Below, one piece after another: positions 34,688 through 46,682 of a stretch of 64,000 nucleotides of DNA (the first letter of the stretch is position 1; every line of letters begins with the position of its first letter). The notes under the pieces were generated by a model. It did no database searches, was not told the DNA's origin, and worked only from the letters and a program-made list of their open reading frames with translations. The stretch covers positions 38,852,552-38,916,551 of the forward strand of contig OX419756.1 of NCBI GenBank assembly GCA_948567375.1. The letters are read 5' to 3'. The stretch comes from Lunularia cruciata. Its lineage: Eukaryota; Streptophyta; Marchantiopsida; Lunulariales; Lunulariaceae. Made by a program: the position numbers and the translations under genes.

Positions 34688-36070
34688 GCTATGTGCCCAA
34701 TTCGGCCACAATTGTAACATCATTGTTGTTCTGCTCAAGCCTCTTCTCCTTGTGGACTTCTTCTCTCCTTTCTTTGACCCATCTCCATTCTCCTTGGAGA
34801 GGTTTTGCTCCTCTATCTCAAAACCAAATGGTACCCAATTCCATAGGAATTGGTCTCCTAAAATAGTGGGTCTCTACCCAATAGTTTTGCATAGGTGTTA
34901 TTGCTTCACCTCTGCTAAGCGCCCCTATTATTCTTTGGGAGTAGGCTATGGCTTCAAAAATAGTACAAGGATTTTGCGCCATTACCTCTTAGCAAATATA
35001 TTGTTTTAATCCTCTCTTGAAATTGTCAAGAGCTTTGGTTGGACTTATATTGGTTATCGTAACCTGTAGATCCAAAAATGTCTCCATGTACTCTTGTATG
35101 CTATTCTTTTGCTTCAACTCCCAGAGTCGGGTTCAGGCCATTTGTACAAAATCCATGGATTAGAAATTCTTGAGTAGTCTTTCTTTCATGGTTGTCCAAG
35201 TGACCCCTCTTCCTTTTACCAGCAATGATCGTTCCCAAGCGTTATATCATGTGAGGGCTTTATCAATCAAGTACAAACATGCAAACACACTTGCAGAATG
35301 ATCAATGATCTCTATTGTGAACAATCAAAGGTATCAATTCATTCTTGAAATCCAATTTTCCACTACTCCCATGGAACATTGTCCCTTGTAAGGCTTGATG
35401 TTGCACGTCTTTTTCATTTGTAGTAAGAATGTGGCTTGGTTGTTGACTGGAATTGATGTCATCGGCATGCATAACTCTCCAGGTACTTTGATTACTGGTG
35501 CTGGTTGTTGAGACGGCTCCCCTTCTTACATTACTTGATCATTCTTGACAATATGTATTTGATTTTCCAATTCCTCCATGGTCATCTTGATTTCTCAAAA
35601 CTTGTTCAACATCCCTTGCATTCCTTGCATCAACTTCTGAAACTACGGATCCATGACTCCTACACACAACCAATGTTCAATTGCTACTTCCTACTTCAAT
35701 AAAGGGTTAGAACTTGAGAGGATGCATGAACTATGGGGACCACCATTGGGACCTCAAAGGCTATCACTAATATTCCTCACCAAAATTGTGGACTACAAAA
35801 TCCCTAAACATCACTTTTGGTCTAACTACATAATGGATTTCTACTTGCATGTTGAAAAGGTGAGGATTCAATACATTCAGATCCATAACATCCTAATAGA
35901 ATGTAGATTGTCAAATCTCACTCTCTGTTGTATACCACTACAGGTAGAATCACCGGGTTAGGTGAATTCATCACTTTGTCCATGAGTTTTGCTCCAAAGT
36001 GATAAACTAGAGATACTCTCATTTTCTCACACTGGATGTTCATAATCTTGATGTGAAATGGATTCAAGAA
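34688..36070 (-). pseudogene. Element C gag with zinc knuckle
   Basis: The zinc knuckle CYNCGRIGHIAMNC (C-x2-C-x4-H-x4-C) lies near 34690-34730 on the minus strand. Upstream capsid sequence to about 36070 is broken by stops and frame changes. The PBS is at 36239-36251. Confidence 0.65.
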
Positions 36071-36252
36071 TAGGAAGCTAGGTGCATGAAATTATTCTCT
36101 CGGTGCATCCATCCGATCTGCTCTCTAAAGCACTTCACAAATCTAGCAATTGCACTGTGTTCTCCTCCTCAAATTACTCGGTTTCAATAGCTCATGCTCT
36201 TCCACGAGGGTTGATCTACTCTCTTGGATTAAAACACCTGCTCAGATACCAT

Positions 36253-37027
36253 TGTAATACTTTGAGGACAAGAGAACTCTCCAAGAAAGATACAAGAGAA
36301 AAAAACACAAGTTTCACACTCAATCCTTCGATGCTCCAACGGAGCACCTTCTTTTTATTATATAACAAAGAGGATCTCCTCAAAGGAAGATCCACCCTTG
36401 GATCAAATACATGGATTGGTGACCTGGTCAGCAAGCTCCATCCTTGGATTAGTTGTTTGGATGGATGACATGTCAGTCCTTGTCCTATCTAGTTGGTCTT
36501 TAGGGAATCTTTAGGGAATCTCTTGTAAAGAGCTCAAAATCACATGAGTGAGGTACCATTGGAAAGCCCTTGATGAGATGAATAATAAGAGGGAGAAGGC
36601 AAGACTTTTCCTCCTTAACCGATTAGAATACTTCCATGTTTAAGGCCTAATTCATCCATTTAGGCCTTTGAAATTGGCTTTAAAGTTTTTAGGTTATTTT
36701 TTGGCTTCTGCCCTATTAGTAGAAGTACTCTTTTGGTGACACCTCTAACTAATCTACCTAGCTCCATTTTTCACAACATCCTACTAGATGTTATTAAGCC
36801 AGTTATAGATAATATGTCCAACCTCTAGATAATATGTCCAAGAAATTGGCTTTAAATTTTTTAGGTTATTTTTTGGCTTCTGCCCTATTAGTAAAAGTAC
36901 TCTTTTGGTGACACCTCTAACTAATCTACCTAGCTCCATTTTTCACAACATCCTACTAGATGTTATTAAGCCAGTTATAGATAATATGTCCAACCTCTAG
37001 ATAATATGTCCAACTGCTTGTATTACA
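36253..37027 (-). repeat. 5' LTR of element C with internal duplication
   Basis: 775 bp, ending in the same TGTAATAC/GTATTACA pair as the 3' LTR but 173 bp longer. The excess is a tandem copy: 36671-36842 is repeated at 36843-37014 (period 172 bp, both starting AAATTGGCTTTA). The duplication is absent from the 3' LTR, so it arose after integration. Confidence 0.92.
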
Positions 37028-37720
37028 GTAGATCAAGCCAATTGCGCATGAAGAATCTGAGGAGGGCTAGAAACCTCACCAAGCAATGGTTGATCAAACA
37101 GATCGAGAATTTTTAGATGTGTTTCTAGATGATCTTTCAAAGGGATTACACTCCAATCTTGATTGGAGGGTAATCTCTTTTGAGTGGTATACACTTCAAG
37201 ATTGAGTTGCTAAGAAATATTTCAATGAGTAGACCCATCTATCTACTCTCACCAAAGGAGTTAAACAAGCTTCAAATAACATAATGGAGTTGATGGAGAA
37301 GGATTTCATATGATATAGTACATCTCCTTGGGGAGCACCAATACTATTTATTCTAAAGAAGGATGGAGGGCTCAACTTCTGTATTGATTACCATGGTCTC
37401 AACAAACAAACAATGAAGAATGCATATCCCTTGTCACAAATTGATGACTTGCTAGATCAATTGAATGAAGCATGATACTTTTCCAAGTTGGATCTTCAAA
37501 GTGGCTATTGGCAAATTCCCATTGATAGAGAGGATGTGCAAAAGACTATCTTTCATACAAGGTATGGGCACTTTGAGTGGAGAGTTCTACCTTTTGGGCT
37601 CCCTAATGCTCCAATAGTCTTCATGGATCAAATGCATCAAGTGTTGGATAGACTATTGGATTGATATGTGGTAGTGTTCTTGGATGATATCTTAATCTAT
37701 AGCAAGGTAGAGGTAGAACA
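37028..37720 (+). pseudogene. Element D reverse transcriptase (after element C)
   Basis: The element D frame resumes after the GTAGA duplication. RT motifs are the SPKELNKL-like stretch near 37250, SPWGAPILF near 37325, [19 protein letters not shown] near 37360-37415, and FLDDILIYS near 37677-37703. A fold-back duplication at 37139-37180 replaces sequence present in element A. Confidence 0.8.
37139..37180. repeat. Inverted duplication with 2-base loop inside element D
   Basis: AAAGGGATTACACTCCAATC (37139-37158), loop TT, then GATTGGAGGGTAATCTCTTT (37161-37180), the reverse complement with two mismatches. Element A has only the first arm (about 29030-29049) followed by unrelated coding sequence, so the second arm is new in D. 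Confidence 0.88.
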
Positions 37721-37799
37721 CGTAAATCACGTGTGAGAAGTCTTGAGATGACTACGTCAATGGAAGTTCTATTGCAAGAAGTCCAAGTGTCTTTTTGCA

Positions 37800-38480
37800 A
37801 AAGGAAGTTACCTTCTTAGGTCACAAGATCTTGTCAAAGGAGATCAAGATAGAAGAGGAGAAAATCAAGGCTATTATTGATTGGCCTACTGCAAAGGATG
37901 CCACAAATATGCAGGTATTCAATGGATTGGTAAGCTTTTACCATTGATTCATCCACTAGTATGCTCATGTGGTAGCACCATTGACCAACCTTTTGGGCAA
38001 GAACTCAAGCTTCCAATGGACCACCAAGCACAAAGAAGCATTCCAAAAGCTGAAACACATGGAGTCTTCAAGACCCATTCTTCAATCATAAGACCGTCAA
38101 CTACCTTATATGGTTGATTTTGATGCTTCTTACTTTGCCATTGGAGCCATGTTGCAAGAAGATATCCAGATGGGTTACATCTCACTGCCTTTGTATCTTG
38201 TTGACTAAACAATACAAAAAAGAATTACTCTCCTTGAGATCAAGAACAATTAGCAATGGTATATGCCACCAAGGTTTAAAGACATTATCTTTTGGAGAAA
38301 CAAATGATCATGTGAACCAATCACAAACTCTTATTGCAGATATTACATTTGGAGCACATGAATAGTAAACATCATTGATGGGAGGAACAACTTCAGTTTT
38401 TTGACATCAAACTTGAGTACAAACTTGGTTGATTCTATGTCATGATAGGACATCATTCTATGATGTCCTATCATGATGAC
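37800..38480 (+). pseudogene. Element D RNase H
   Basis: VDFDASYFAIGAMLQ near 38110-38155, the DITFGAHE-like remnants near 38340, and the WREQLQFFDIKLEY equivalent near 38380-38420 match element A and B RNase H. Stops are frequent. Confidence 0.7.
38440..38476. repeat. Perfect 16-bp inverted duplication inside element D
   Basis: TCATGATAGGACATCA (38440-38455), loop TTCTA, then its exact reverse complement (38461-38476). Element A has plain coding sequence here (30301-30345), so the hairpin arose in D after the copies separated. Confidence 0.9.
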
Positions 38481-38659
38481 CTAATTGAAATCTCTTCCTT
38501 TCATCATGGTGGCAATTACAATGGTGGCCGTTGACTCTAAAACCCAAATTGAGTTTAGGACGGCTCTACAACAAGATCCCTTCTTTTAGATGGTACAAGG
38601 TCATCTTGCAACATGCAACAAGAAGTACAACACCTTCACTTTCAAGGAAGACCTTCTAT

Positions 38660-39990
38660 TTTGTGAGAACCAGATCTATGTTCTAGCCAAGGGTGATCTC
38701 CGACTTGTGCGCCTTCAAGAAGCCCATGACTTACCAATCATTGTTCACATGGGTGTGGACAAGACCTTGGGAACCTCCAACTCCAATGGTTGTGGCTCAA
38801 CATGGCATGAGATGTTCAAGAGTTTGTCTAATCTTGTGAGAGCTGCCAATGCAACAAGGAAAACAACCAAAAAATTGAGTGGACTCCTTCAACCACTTCC
38901 CATTTGATCTGCTTGATGAGAACACATGAGCTTGGATCTCATCACCTCCTTAACCAAGTTAAAGCAAAGACACACAATAATTGTGGTGTTTGTGGATAAG
39001 CTTAGTAAGCAAATCCATTTGGCACCAACCTTTGATATGGATGCTCTAACATTGGTGCAGATTTACTTTGACAATGTCTTCAAGTATCATGGAATACCTC
39101 ATGTACTCATCTCCGACTATGATCCTTGTTTCACCAAAAAAATTTAGCAAGCACTCTTTTAGATACTCAACACCAAGCTTTCTTTATCCATGGCCTATCA
39201 TCATCAAATTGACAAACATACCAAATGTGCAAATTGCACCTTGGAGTATATGCTTCATGTCTTCATTAAAATTCACTATACCAACTTGGATGAATGTCTT
39301 GTAGTTGTTAAGTTTGCATACAATAACTCCAAACAAGCAAGCACCGGATTCTCTCCTTTCTTTCTTAATTTTGGCCAAGTCCCACCTATTCTAGATTCCC
39401 TTTTCACTCCTCTTCCATCTCATGTCTCTCATACTTCTACCTTCTTGACCACCATATCCCAATCCCTCCAACAAGCCAAAACTCATATCCTAATTACTCA
39501 AAATTATCAAAAAAATATGCAAACCACCATTGTTGTCATATCACCTTTCAATTTGGTGATAAAATTATGTTATCATCTAGTAACCTACCCCTCCCACTTG
39601 ATACCCAAGTCCAAAAACTTGCTCCTAATTGGATATGACTCTTTGATGTCACCCAAATCATTTCTCCTATTGCTTACCAAATTGCCTTGCCTTGTCATAT
39701 GCATATCCATCCTATCTTTCATGTTTCCAAGTGGACACCTTTTGTTCTTAATCCATCTTCTTTTTCCTCTTCTGCCCAACCTCCTCCTCCTCTTCACATC
39801 CCTATCAATGATCATGAGGAGTATAAATTTAATCGTATCCTTGCACATTGCCATATCCAACAAGGCCACCAACAACATATAGAATATAAAGCCCTCTGGA
39901 AAGGGTTTCCCCTTTATGATACAACTTGGTAGCATCTTTCCTATCTCCAAAATGCACAAACATCCATTAAGGATTTTGAAGCCTCAATGG
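38660..39990 (+). pseudogene. Element D integrase and chromodomain
   Basis: A zinc-binding part (AHDLPIIVHMGVDKTLGT near 38720-38775), then SLDLITSLTKLKQRHTIIVV (38929-38990), a second Asp motif ISDYDP (39110-39127), and DKHTKCANCTLEYM (39213-39255) where the catalytic Glu position again reads Lys. 39190-39882 keeps 230 open codons through the integrase C-terminus. A chromodomain follows: NDHEEYKFNRIL and EYKALWKGFPLYDTTW near 39808-39935. Confidence 0.82.
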
Positions 39991-39996
39991 TAATGT

Positions 39997-40375
39997 GATC
40001 TATTAGCAAATAGGCCAAATTAGCCTAGAATATTCTAAAAGTATCCAAGAAGCTACTTGGTACCTTCCAAATATTGAACAACATGCATACCAAGTGGTAA
40101 TTTCTAGGAGGAAGCTTCCTAACTAGCTTAGCTTGCATCCAAAGTAGGTAGCTTTTAGAAAGAAGCTTCTAGAAAGCTTCCAACTAGCTTATCTTGCATG
40201 CCAAGTAGGCAGCTTCTATCAGGAAGCTTCTTGAGAAGCTTCTCAAGAGCCTTGTATTCTCCTTATAAATACCAAAGCCCAGGCTCATGTTAGGTATTGA
40301 GAGTTTTCCCTCATTCAAGTGTCCTCGTGTGATCTTCCATTCTCTTATTTCTCTCCTTGATCTTGGTCTTTTACA
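39997..40375 (+). repeat. 3' LTR of element D, 5' end deleted
   Basis: It starts within the LTR at TAGCAAATAGGCCAAATTAG and ends TCTTTTACA. The first ~40 bases and the polypurine tract are missing relative to element A. A TATAAATA box is intact at 40264-40271, below GAAGCTTC palindromes (40213-40245). CTCTA follows at 40376-40380. Confidence 0.88.
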
Positions 40376-42440
40376 CTCTATAGTGTATAGACCTTCCTTG
40401 AAGGTCCCACCAAACAAAAAATCCCCCTTTGGTTATCCAATATGACAACTCCAAGTGTGAACCAAGCTTGCTCAAAGGTAGGTCTAGTTGGTAACTTCTC
40501 CAACCTAGCTATTGTTGCCTACCATAAACGATTGGTTGGTGAGCAAATAGCATGCTCCTCAACCAAGTCAATTCTACTATCAACCACCTTTGCTCTGGAA
40601 GCAAAAACCACATCATCCCTACTCTCACAAAGTGTGGCAGCCAATTGGAACATTGAAGCTAGGTCAACTCCTAATGTAAACATATCATTGGTTGAGAACA
40701 TAGGGAAGCGCATAATCAATTGAGCCTTCCCAAACATTGTGCTAGACTCAATCTGTGTCATAATAGGTGGCTAACTAGCATCTAGTCTATCATGCACTCT
40801 ATCACCACCTACCACACCTTCACTAGGAAATCAAGGAGTTATGGATGTCATCTATAGTCCCTCAAAGAGTGTGAAAGACTATGGAAGTTTAACTTGTCTA
40901 CCAACCTCTCCTCTTTGTGGGTCCAACTCTAATAATGCTCCTTTAGGTTTTAGAGCATGTACTACATTCCTAGTCATTGCAGCATCTACTTGTGTTGCTC
41001 CACATATAAAGTCCAAGATGTTCCTATCACCAACATATGGTGGTGGTGGAAGCCTTAGCACCTGAATCTAATCTCCTTTGAGCTATGGCCATGTTAGCCA
41101 ATCTCTACTCCAACTACTCAATCTGAGTAGCCATGGATGTATCAAAAGCAAAGACAAGTACTATAGCCCTACTAGGTGTGGATCCTCTACCATCTTGTCC
41201 TCTATGACTTGGAGCTCCCTTGCCACCCGCCATAGTAGCTTTACTACTCTATAACTTTGAGTGAAGGTCAAAGCATAGGTCACTAGTGTGACCAAATCTG
41301 TCACAATGGTTACACTATCTTTGTGCTGGTTGTGATGCACCAGAGGTATCATATCCACTGCCCTAAGTGCACTCTCTTTTGTGGTGAGGTCCACCACAAG
41401 TCCAACAAGCAACACCACCACTCACTAGCTATTGTTGACCTGAAAATGAAGGTAAGGATCTAGCTACACCAGGCCCTCCACTTGCTCCATAAGATATGGG
41501 CTGTCCACTCTATCTTCAAAAGCCGACATGGCGTTGTGCACTCTACTACACTCTAGAAGAAATAATAGTTGTAGATGAGGTCTCCCTACCAAATCTAGAT
41601 ACCACCACTCTCTCCTCCACCATGTTGAGGTTAATGTGCTTAGCCAAACTAAAGACCATTTCCAAAGTAGGTGAAGTAGCTTGTGATAATGTACCATCAC
41701 GTACTCTATGTTGCAACTCCTTGTCTAGGATCCCATACCACAACTAGACTGCTTGGGCCTCAATAACTCCTTGAGTGAAATTTATCAATTGTCTCATGTG
41801 AGTATATGCCTCTCGTAGGCTCTCTCAAGCCTTATACTAGAACTCTTGCATGCTCCTTAACTTGTCAATCTGCACTCTATGGTAGTTTTGCCTCAAGCAT
41901 TAGAAGAACTCTACTATAGAGTTAAACCCTGGTACTACACTACCTCTTATAGTGGTACCTCCCATTTGTAGTAGCACCATCTCCAACTAGTGCATCTCCA
42001 TTAGATCCACCAACAATATTAGAGCTAGAACTCATAAGGATTGCCAAACTACCCCTAGCAACCAAGCTTAAAGTGATGGAGGTGTAGTTTAGAGATCAAT
42101 ACTGCCTCCATAGCTCAATCTCCTCCAAGTGAGCTCTCCTAAACTCATGATAGTCATCCATTGGTAGACCTTCCAAGTGTTGAAACAACTCCTTCCATGC
42201 CATGAAGGGCGTGAACAAAGTCAAGTTCAACATTTGTAGCAAATCACACTAGTTATCAAACTCATGGATAAAATCATCCAATTTAATAGTACACATTGTA
42301 CTAGAGTAGCGCCTAAGACCTTTAGAGGCCCCATGAATTTTATCCATGTCCCACAATAACAATGAAAACACCAAGTGCACTCTCAATTGAATAAACTCTT
42401 GTTCAAACTCCAAATCAGAATCAATCTCCTCCCTCATTAG
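40376..42440 (-). pseudogene. Element E gag with double zinc knuckle
   Basis: The minus strand reads EIDSDLEFEQEF near 42400, KLDDFIHEFDN near 42260, and a middle part with NMVEERVVVSRFGRETSST (41574-41630) that is identical in plan in element F. Two zinc knuckles follow: CWTCGGPHHKREC (near 41370-41410) and CNHCDRFGHTSDLC (near 41270-41310). Next comes a Gly/Arg-rich stretch, IEQLE...RLA, and the DSRIDLVEEHAICSPTNRLW region (40519-40761) before the break at element D. Stops throughout. Confidence 0.72.
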
Positions 42441-42470
42441 AACCTAAGATACAATCTGATATTGAGTGCC

Positions 42471-44170
42471 AATCCATGTAAACCCTCTACATATTGTAGT
42501 GATATCTCCTCAAGAATCCCCAAAGAACTCCGTCATGATAATGTAACTCAAACCGCAACCACAACCACAACAACAACTACCACAAGTACTCCACCAAGGA
42601 TCACCACCAAGTGCTACCACCAATTGAACACCACTCACTAATGTAGCTCTAATTGTGACAACTATATTAGGGGAAAGAGCGACCTATAACCTATCATCAC
42701 AACATGCATCAAACGGTCTATAGGTCATCACTTCTTGCCTCATTAGAGAGAAACATAGGTAGTCTGACTAGTCATCACTCTAGCTTCACTATTGAAAGCT
42801 CACCAGGGCACCAATAATCTAAAGTTAGTGCACCTCACACAGACATGGTGCACAAACAAGAAGTAAAGAATGGAGTGGGTCTAATCACAAGAAGTCTAAA
42901 CAAAACTCTTCATCTCATAAATCAACACCTGATTGACTCTACCACCATTTGGCATTTGATATAACACAAGTGTCTACCTACTCTTAAGTTACAAGGATCA
43001 CCAAGGATGAGATCAAACTACCTTTCCAAGCCAAAGCTACTTGTGTGTAAATATCAATCAACTAGTCATTTAAACAACAAGTGAAGGTAGGTTAGTTGGC
43101 TAAGGCACTAGTTTAGGAACTAGAGATCTAGGGTTCAAACCTTATTGTGCATAATTTAGAAAGGTGGGTAGATTTTGCCAAATGGTGACCAAAAACTCAC
43201 CTAAGCATTCAAGCAAGCTGCCTCACTCTAGCAAGCTGGCCATTCTAAGCCTTCATTGTTAGGCCTTTCTTCTTGCCAATTCAAACCCTCTCCAAATCTG
43301 ACCAAGCTTCACCAACTCAAGAACTAGCTAGGGCAATTTGAGAAACTTCTAACTTTGGGCAACCTCCACCAATCTGATGCACCTCCTTTATAGTTGGATG
43401 ACTGTCAAATCCTCTACTACCTCTCAACTCGAGCCAAATTGAGAAGATATAGATCTCCAAATCCCTAATTCATAGGGATTTGTTCCCACATCCAGCTTCA
43501 ATTTTGCACTTCAAGCTCAATTTGTACCAAATTGACTTAATTTCATCTCTTAGGCTCAAATCAAACATCCACTATCTCAAATTGCCTCAATTATCAAAAA
43601 TTTATCCAATGCTTTCGTACATCAGTTGCCCCATTGCCAAGTCCGCATGAACTCATGCAAGGCTTCTGCACACAATCACCCTCAAGGAATTCTAAGACCA
43701 CGATCGAATGTACCAACAATCAACCAAACTTGGAAATACTACAAACTCACTCAATTCTTGCACCTGATTTCCCTCTAACTCTCACTTTTATGATGTAATT
43801 AGTTCATTCTTTCACTCAAATCATATTCAAATAAAATTGGTACTCTATCCTTCACTCAATACTCTTCCAATATTGGGCACTGATTACAATCAAGCCACAC
43901 CCACTCTAGCTAAGAACTTCAGCCGGTGATGCTCGCTGGCTAAAGTGAACTCGAAGAACTCAAAGGTTCAACATTAACGAAGTGATCTCTTTGGAGTTGC
44001 CTAGGTCGAGCAGAGGGGTATACCTTTGAAGTGTAGCTCCAAAGAGCTCACTTATCTAATGTTGAGGTTTTGGACCTAGTCCATGAGTAATTACCAAAAT
44101 ACCTATGACTACCATCACTACCATTCTAGCGTCCGAGCAACCTAGCTTTGGCACTACAAACGTCATGACA
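42471..44170 (-). repeat. 5' LTR of element E
   Basis: It starts TGTCATGACG at 44170 (minus strand) and runs about 1.7 kb to near 42471, where TGG-rich sequence related to the initiator-Met PBS is seen in the sister element F (TGGTATTAGCC at 59405-59415). The homologous LTR of F starts at 51872 and is interrupted by element B. The inner end of this LTR is inferred from F and is approximate. Confidence 0.65.
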
Positions 44171-46682
44171 CGCTAGAGATTGAGATTTTTTTGTGCACCT
44201 ACATCACCATTTTGATTGCATCCTCAAGGATGCAACACAAAGTTCTTTGGAGAGGAGAGAGGCACTAGCTGTCTCTCCAACCATGCTAACACCCTATTAT
44301 TGACAACATGTGTCAATCACTTTGCATCAAGCACAAGCATTGGGTTCTTTATCGACGACTTGCTACAATAGGTACACTGAGCATAGCTAAGATCCTCCTT
44401 CCCCACTTACCAAACATATCATTGGAGTACTACCACACCATTCAGGAACAAACCACCCCTCCTTTGTTTCTTTGGTGCTTGTTGTTGTGTCACTTTTTCT
44501 TGGGTTCCCCCCTACTCTATGGGTGTTTATCTTTGTTTTTGGTCGTTTGGACCTTGCACTCTTCTTTCCTTATGCACTTGTTTCTGCCTTGTACTCCTTT
44601 ACGTTTCTTTATGGATTGTTGGACCTTGCACTCTTCCTTCCTTTTCCACTTGTTTCTGCTGTCTAGTCCTTTCCCCTTTCTTTTGGATACCTTTTTTTTT
44701 ATATTTATGTATTTATTTCAAACAAGGGAAGGTTGGTATCGACAGGGCGGTTATATCCTTGTGTGGGTAACGAAGACGATCTTACAACCCTTGAGGTGGA
44801 GAACCTATACACAAAAGTATCAAATCTTTACAAAGTATCAGCGGATGGGAAAACATGAGTGGGTACGACATCATAGTGATTAGCATCGTTTGACGAATTG
44901 GTGGGAATTCTCAACGTATAGGGTGAATCTCGTGATGAGGAAGACCGATCGATTGGCACTTACAAGGATCGAACATGTATAACAACATACTACGCAGAAG
45001 AGCCGGAAGTTACAACAATCCATATGTTCTCGGTGTCTTCCAGCGAGTGAAGCATATGCTGCACAATGTTTTTGTGTGGAGATTCGTAGAAAGAACTAAG
45101 GAGATTGACACTAAGATAGATATACAGGACACAGGTTTTTATAGTCCTTGTGAGATGTTCATGAACTACTACTCCCCTGAGTACACTGACCTCCACGTGA
45201 CCAGCAATCGGATTACAACACGTAGAACAAAGTATGGTTGTATGAAACTTGTATAAGCACGATTTGCCGATTTATTTATTTCAAATCCATCAGAATGATC
45301 GGAACTGGCTTTTGGACCTCGTACTGTCGGTTGCAAGGAACACTGAAAAGATTCTGTTGCTCCACCTAAAGCCGAGATGAGACTTCTATGATCAGAAGGT
45401 TCAGATCCTGAGATGAAATTTCAATCACAGAGCTTAATCAATTCCTTTTGAAACAAGATACTAGTCAGTTTCAGTTCCAGATGAGAAAGTTCATCAATCT
45501 GGGCAATAAGTTAATAAGTGGACCTAAGTTGACGGCACCCAGAACAGCCCTAAAAACGTTGTGATTGGATAGTCAAAGATTAAGTGGTTTCTAACACCAA
45601 CACATTTCCAAGGTCGCTTTGTCCGACCTCACGTGCAATTTACTTGGTTTCGGACACATTCAATTAAGTTTGCACCATCTCGATAACCACAGAATCAGTT
45701 CGACAAGTACTGGTTCACGTTAATATGACATTTCCAAACCTAAATGAAAGTGGGGTGATACGAGGGCCCGAAGAGGGACTAGTACCTACAAATGACATCC
45801 ACCATGCCTCCTGTGAATAAAACATTTGAGACGTGCAGCTGCTTTTTGTCAAACGACCTCGACGGCCATGCAGTCATGACAGCTAAAGCTTCTGATAGCA
45901 TACTCTGTTTCCTAACTTGGTGATGGGTGGCGAGACTGCCACAGGTCGATCTTGGAAATAAATGATATGATTTCAATGACTCGAAATTGGCTATCTTGTC
46001 ATACCTCGGCTGTACAAAGAGCGAACACTTTCACTTGCATATATATCCGTTCTTAAAACTTCTGTGAGCAGCTAAATTGAAGCTGGAGTAGGATCCTTGC
46101 ATGAAGAATTTGTTAAGAGCAAAGCGTGAGCTGACTTGAGTAGAAGTGTAATGGTTTAAGAGAAAATCTAGCAAGCACAGAGTCTGGTCCTTTCAGAATG
46201 TGGAGAAGATGGATGTTTATGAGGTCACATCACTCCGTATGATCACATATTGCAAACCTTTCAAATCCTGGAACTAAAAGATTTCAGCAAAGTGGTCAAA
46301 TCTTCTGCTTGGTTCCATGATTTGTCACAAGTTGGTTTGTATCAGGCCGTTCCCCAGTATTACCCACCATGTCATTTGCAGTTGAGAAAATGAGCGCATG
46401 ATTCACAGAGCCTAGGCGATACGGACGATAGAACCTCGAGTATCAGAAGGAAAGGTGATGTTTGATTGATGCTCTCTGACAACCCTACGGCTTATATACA
46501 AGGAGTCATCCAAGTAAAGGATTTGAGTTTCTACTTTTCTAAAACCTGACAATTTACGAACAACGAGGCATACTGCAAGCCTCGAGGCCTGATCAAGCCT
46601 TCCAACAGAAAACGATGCAATTAGTCTCAGGCTTTCGAAACGTTGATGCACAGAGCACATCTTAAATGTCGTCTACCTCAAT
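44171..46682. other. Intergenic region with a 72-bp tandem repeat
   Basis: No gene recognised. A 191-codon frame at 44308-44883 is low-complexity (Phe/Leu-rich) and is largely a 72-bp tandem duplication (44547-44618 and 44619-44690, both starting TTGGACCTTGCACTCTTC), so I do not call it a gene. A 93-codon frame at 44975-45256 has no recognisable domain. The right part is the 3' flank of the LEA_2 gene. Confidence 0.5.

Larger units (their letters stand above)
24959..37027 (-). mobile_element. Element C: chromodomain Ty3/gypsy, third level
   Basis: LTRs at 36253-37027 (5') and 24959-25560 (3') both begin and end with TGTAATAC/GTATTACA. Flanking GTAGA at 24954-24958 and 37028-37032 is a perfect 5-bp target-site duplication. 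The PBS (36239-36251) reads TGGTATCTGAGC on the minus strand. The polypurine tract at 25561-25574 reads AAAGGGAGGAAGTC on the minus strand. It encodes gag, protease, RT, RNase H and integrase with a C-terminal chromodomain. Element A interrupts the integrase. It is a different family from A, B and D, sharing no LTR similarity, and is dead. Confidence 0.92.
22731..40375 (+). mobile_element. Element D: chromovirus-type Ty3/gypsy, second level
   Basis: 5' LTR 22731-23183, PBS 23185-23196 (TGGTATTAGAGC, one change from initiator-Met), gag, protease, a linker with 60-bp repeats up to 24958, then element C (24959-37027), then RT, RNase H, integrase and chromodomain to about 39990, and 3' LTR about 39997-40375. 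It is flanked by CTCTA on both sides. Removing C rejoins a linker reading frame homologous to element A at about 28935-28990. The 3' LTR has lost its first ~40 bases and the polypurine tract through a deletion. It is full of stops. Confidence 0.88.
17097..44170 (-). mobile_element. Element E: Ty3/gypsy retrotransposon with methyltransferase, outermost of the nest
   Basis: On the minus strand from right to left: 5' LTR (44170 to about 42471), gag with two zinc knuckles, protease, cytosine-5 methyltransferase, RT, RNase H, integrase and a truncated LTR piece (17539-17097). Element D (22731-40375) is inserted near the gag-protease junction; CTCTA occurs at both edges (22726-22730 and 40376-40380). 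Joining the flanks gives a sequence that matches uninterrupted element F at about 61471-61520. Without inserts E is roughly 9.4 kb. Numerous stops and frameshifts show it is dead. Element F is the same family on the opposite strand. Confidence 0.85.

Noticed and set aside
44308-44883. 191-codon open frame on the plus strand
   Set aside because: Low-complexity Phe/Leu-rich translation produced by pyrimidine-rich DNA with a 72-bp tandem duplication; no domain, no supporting context.
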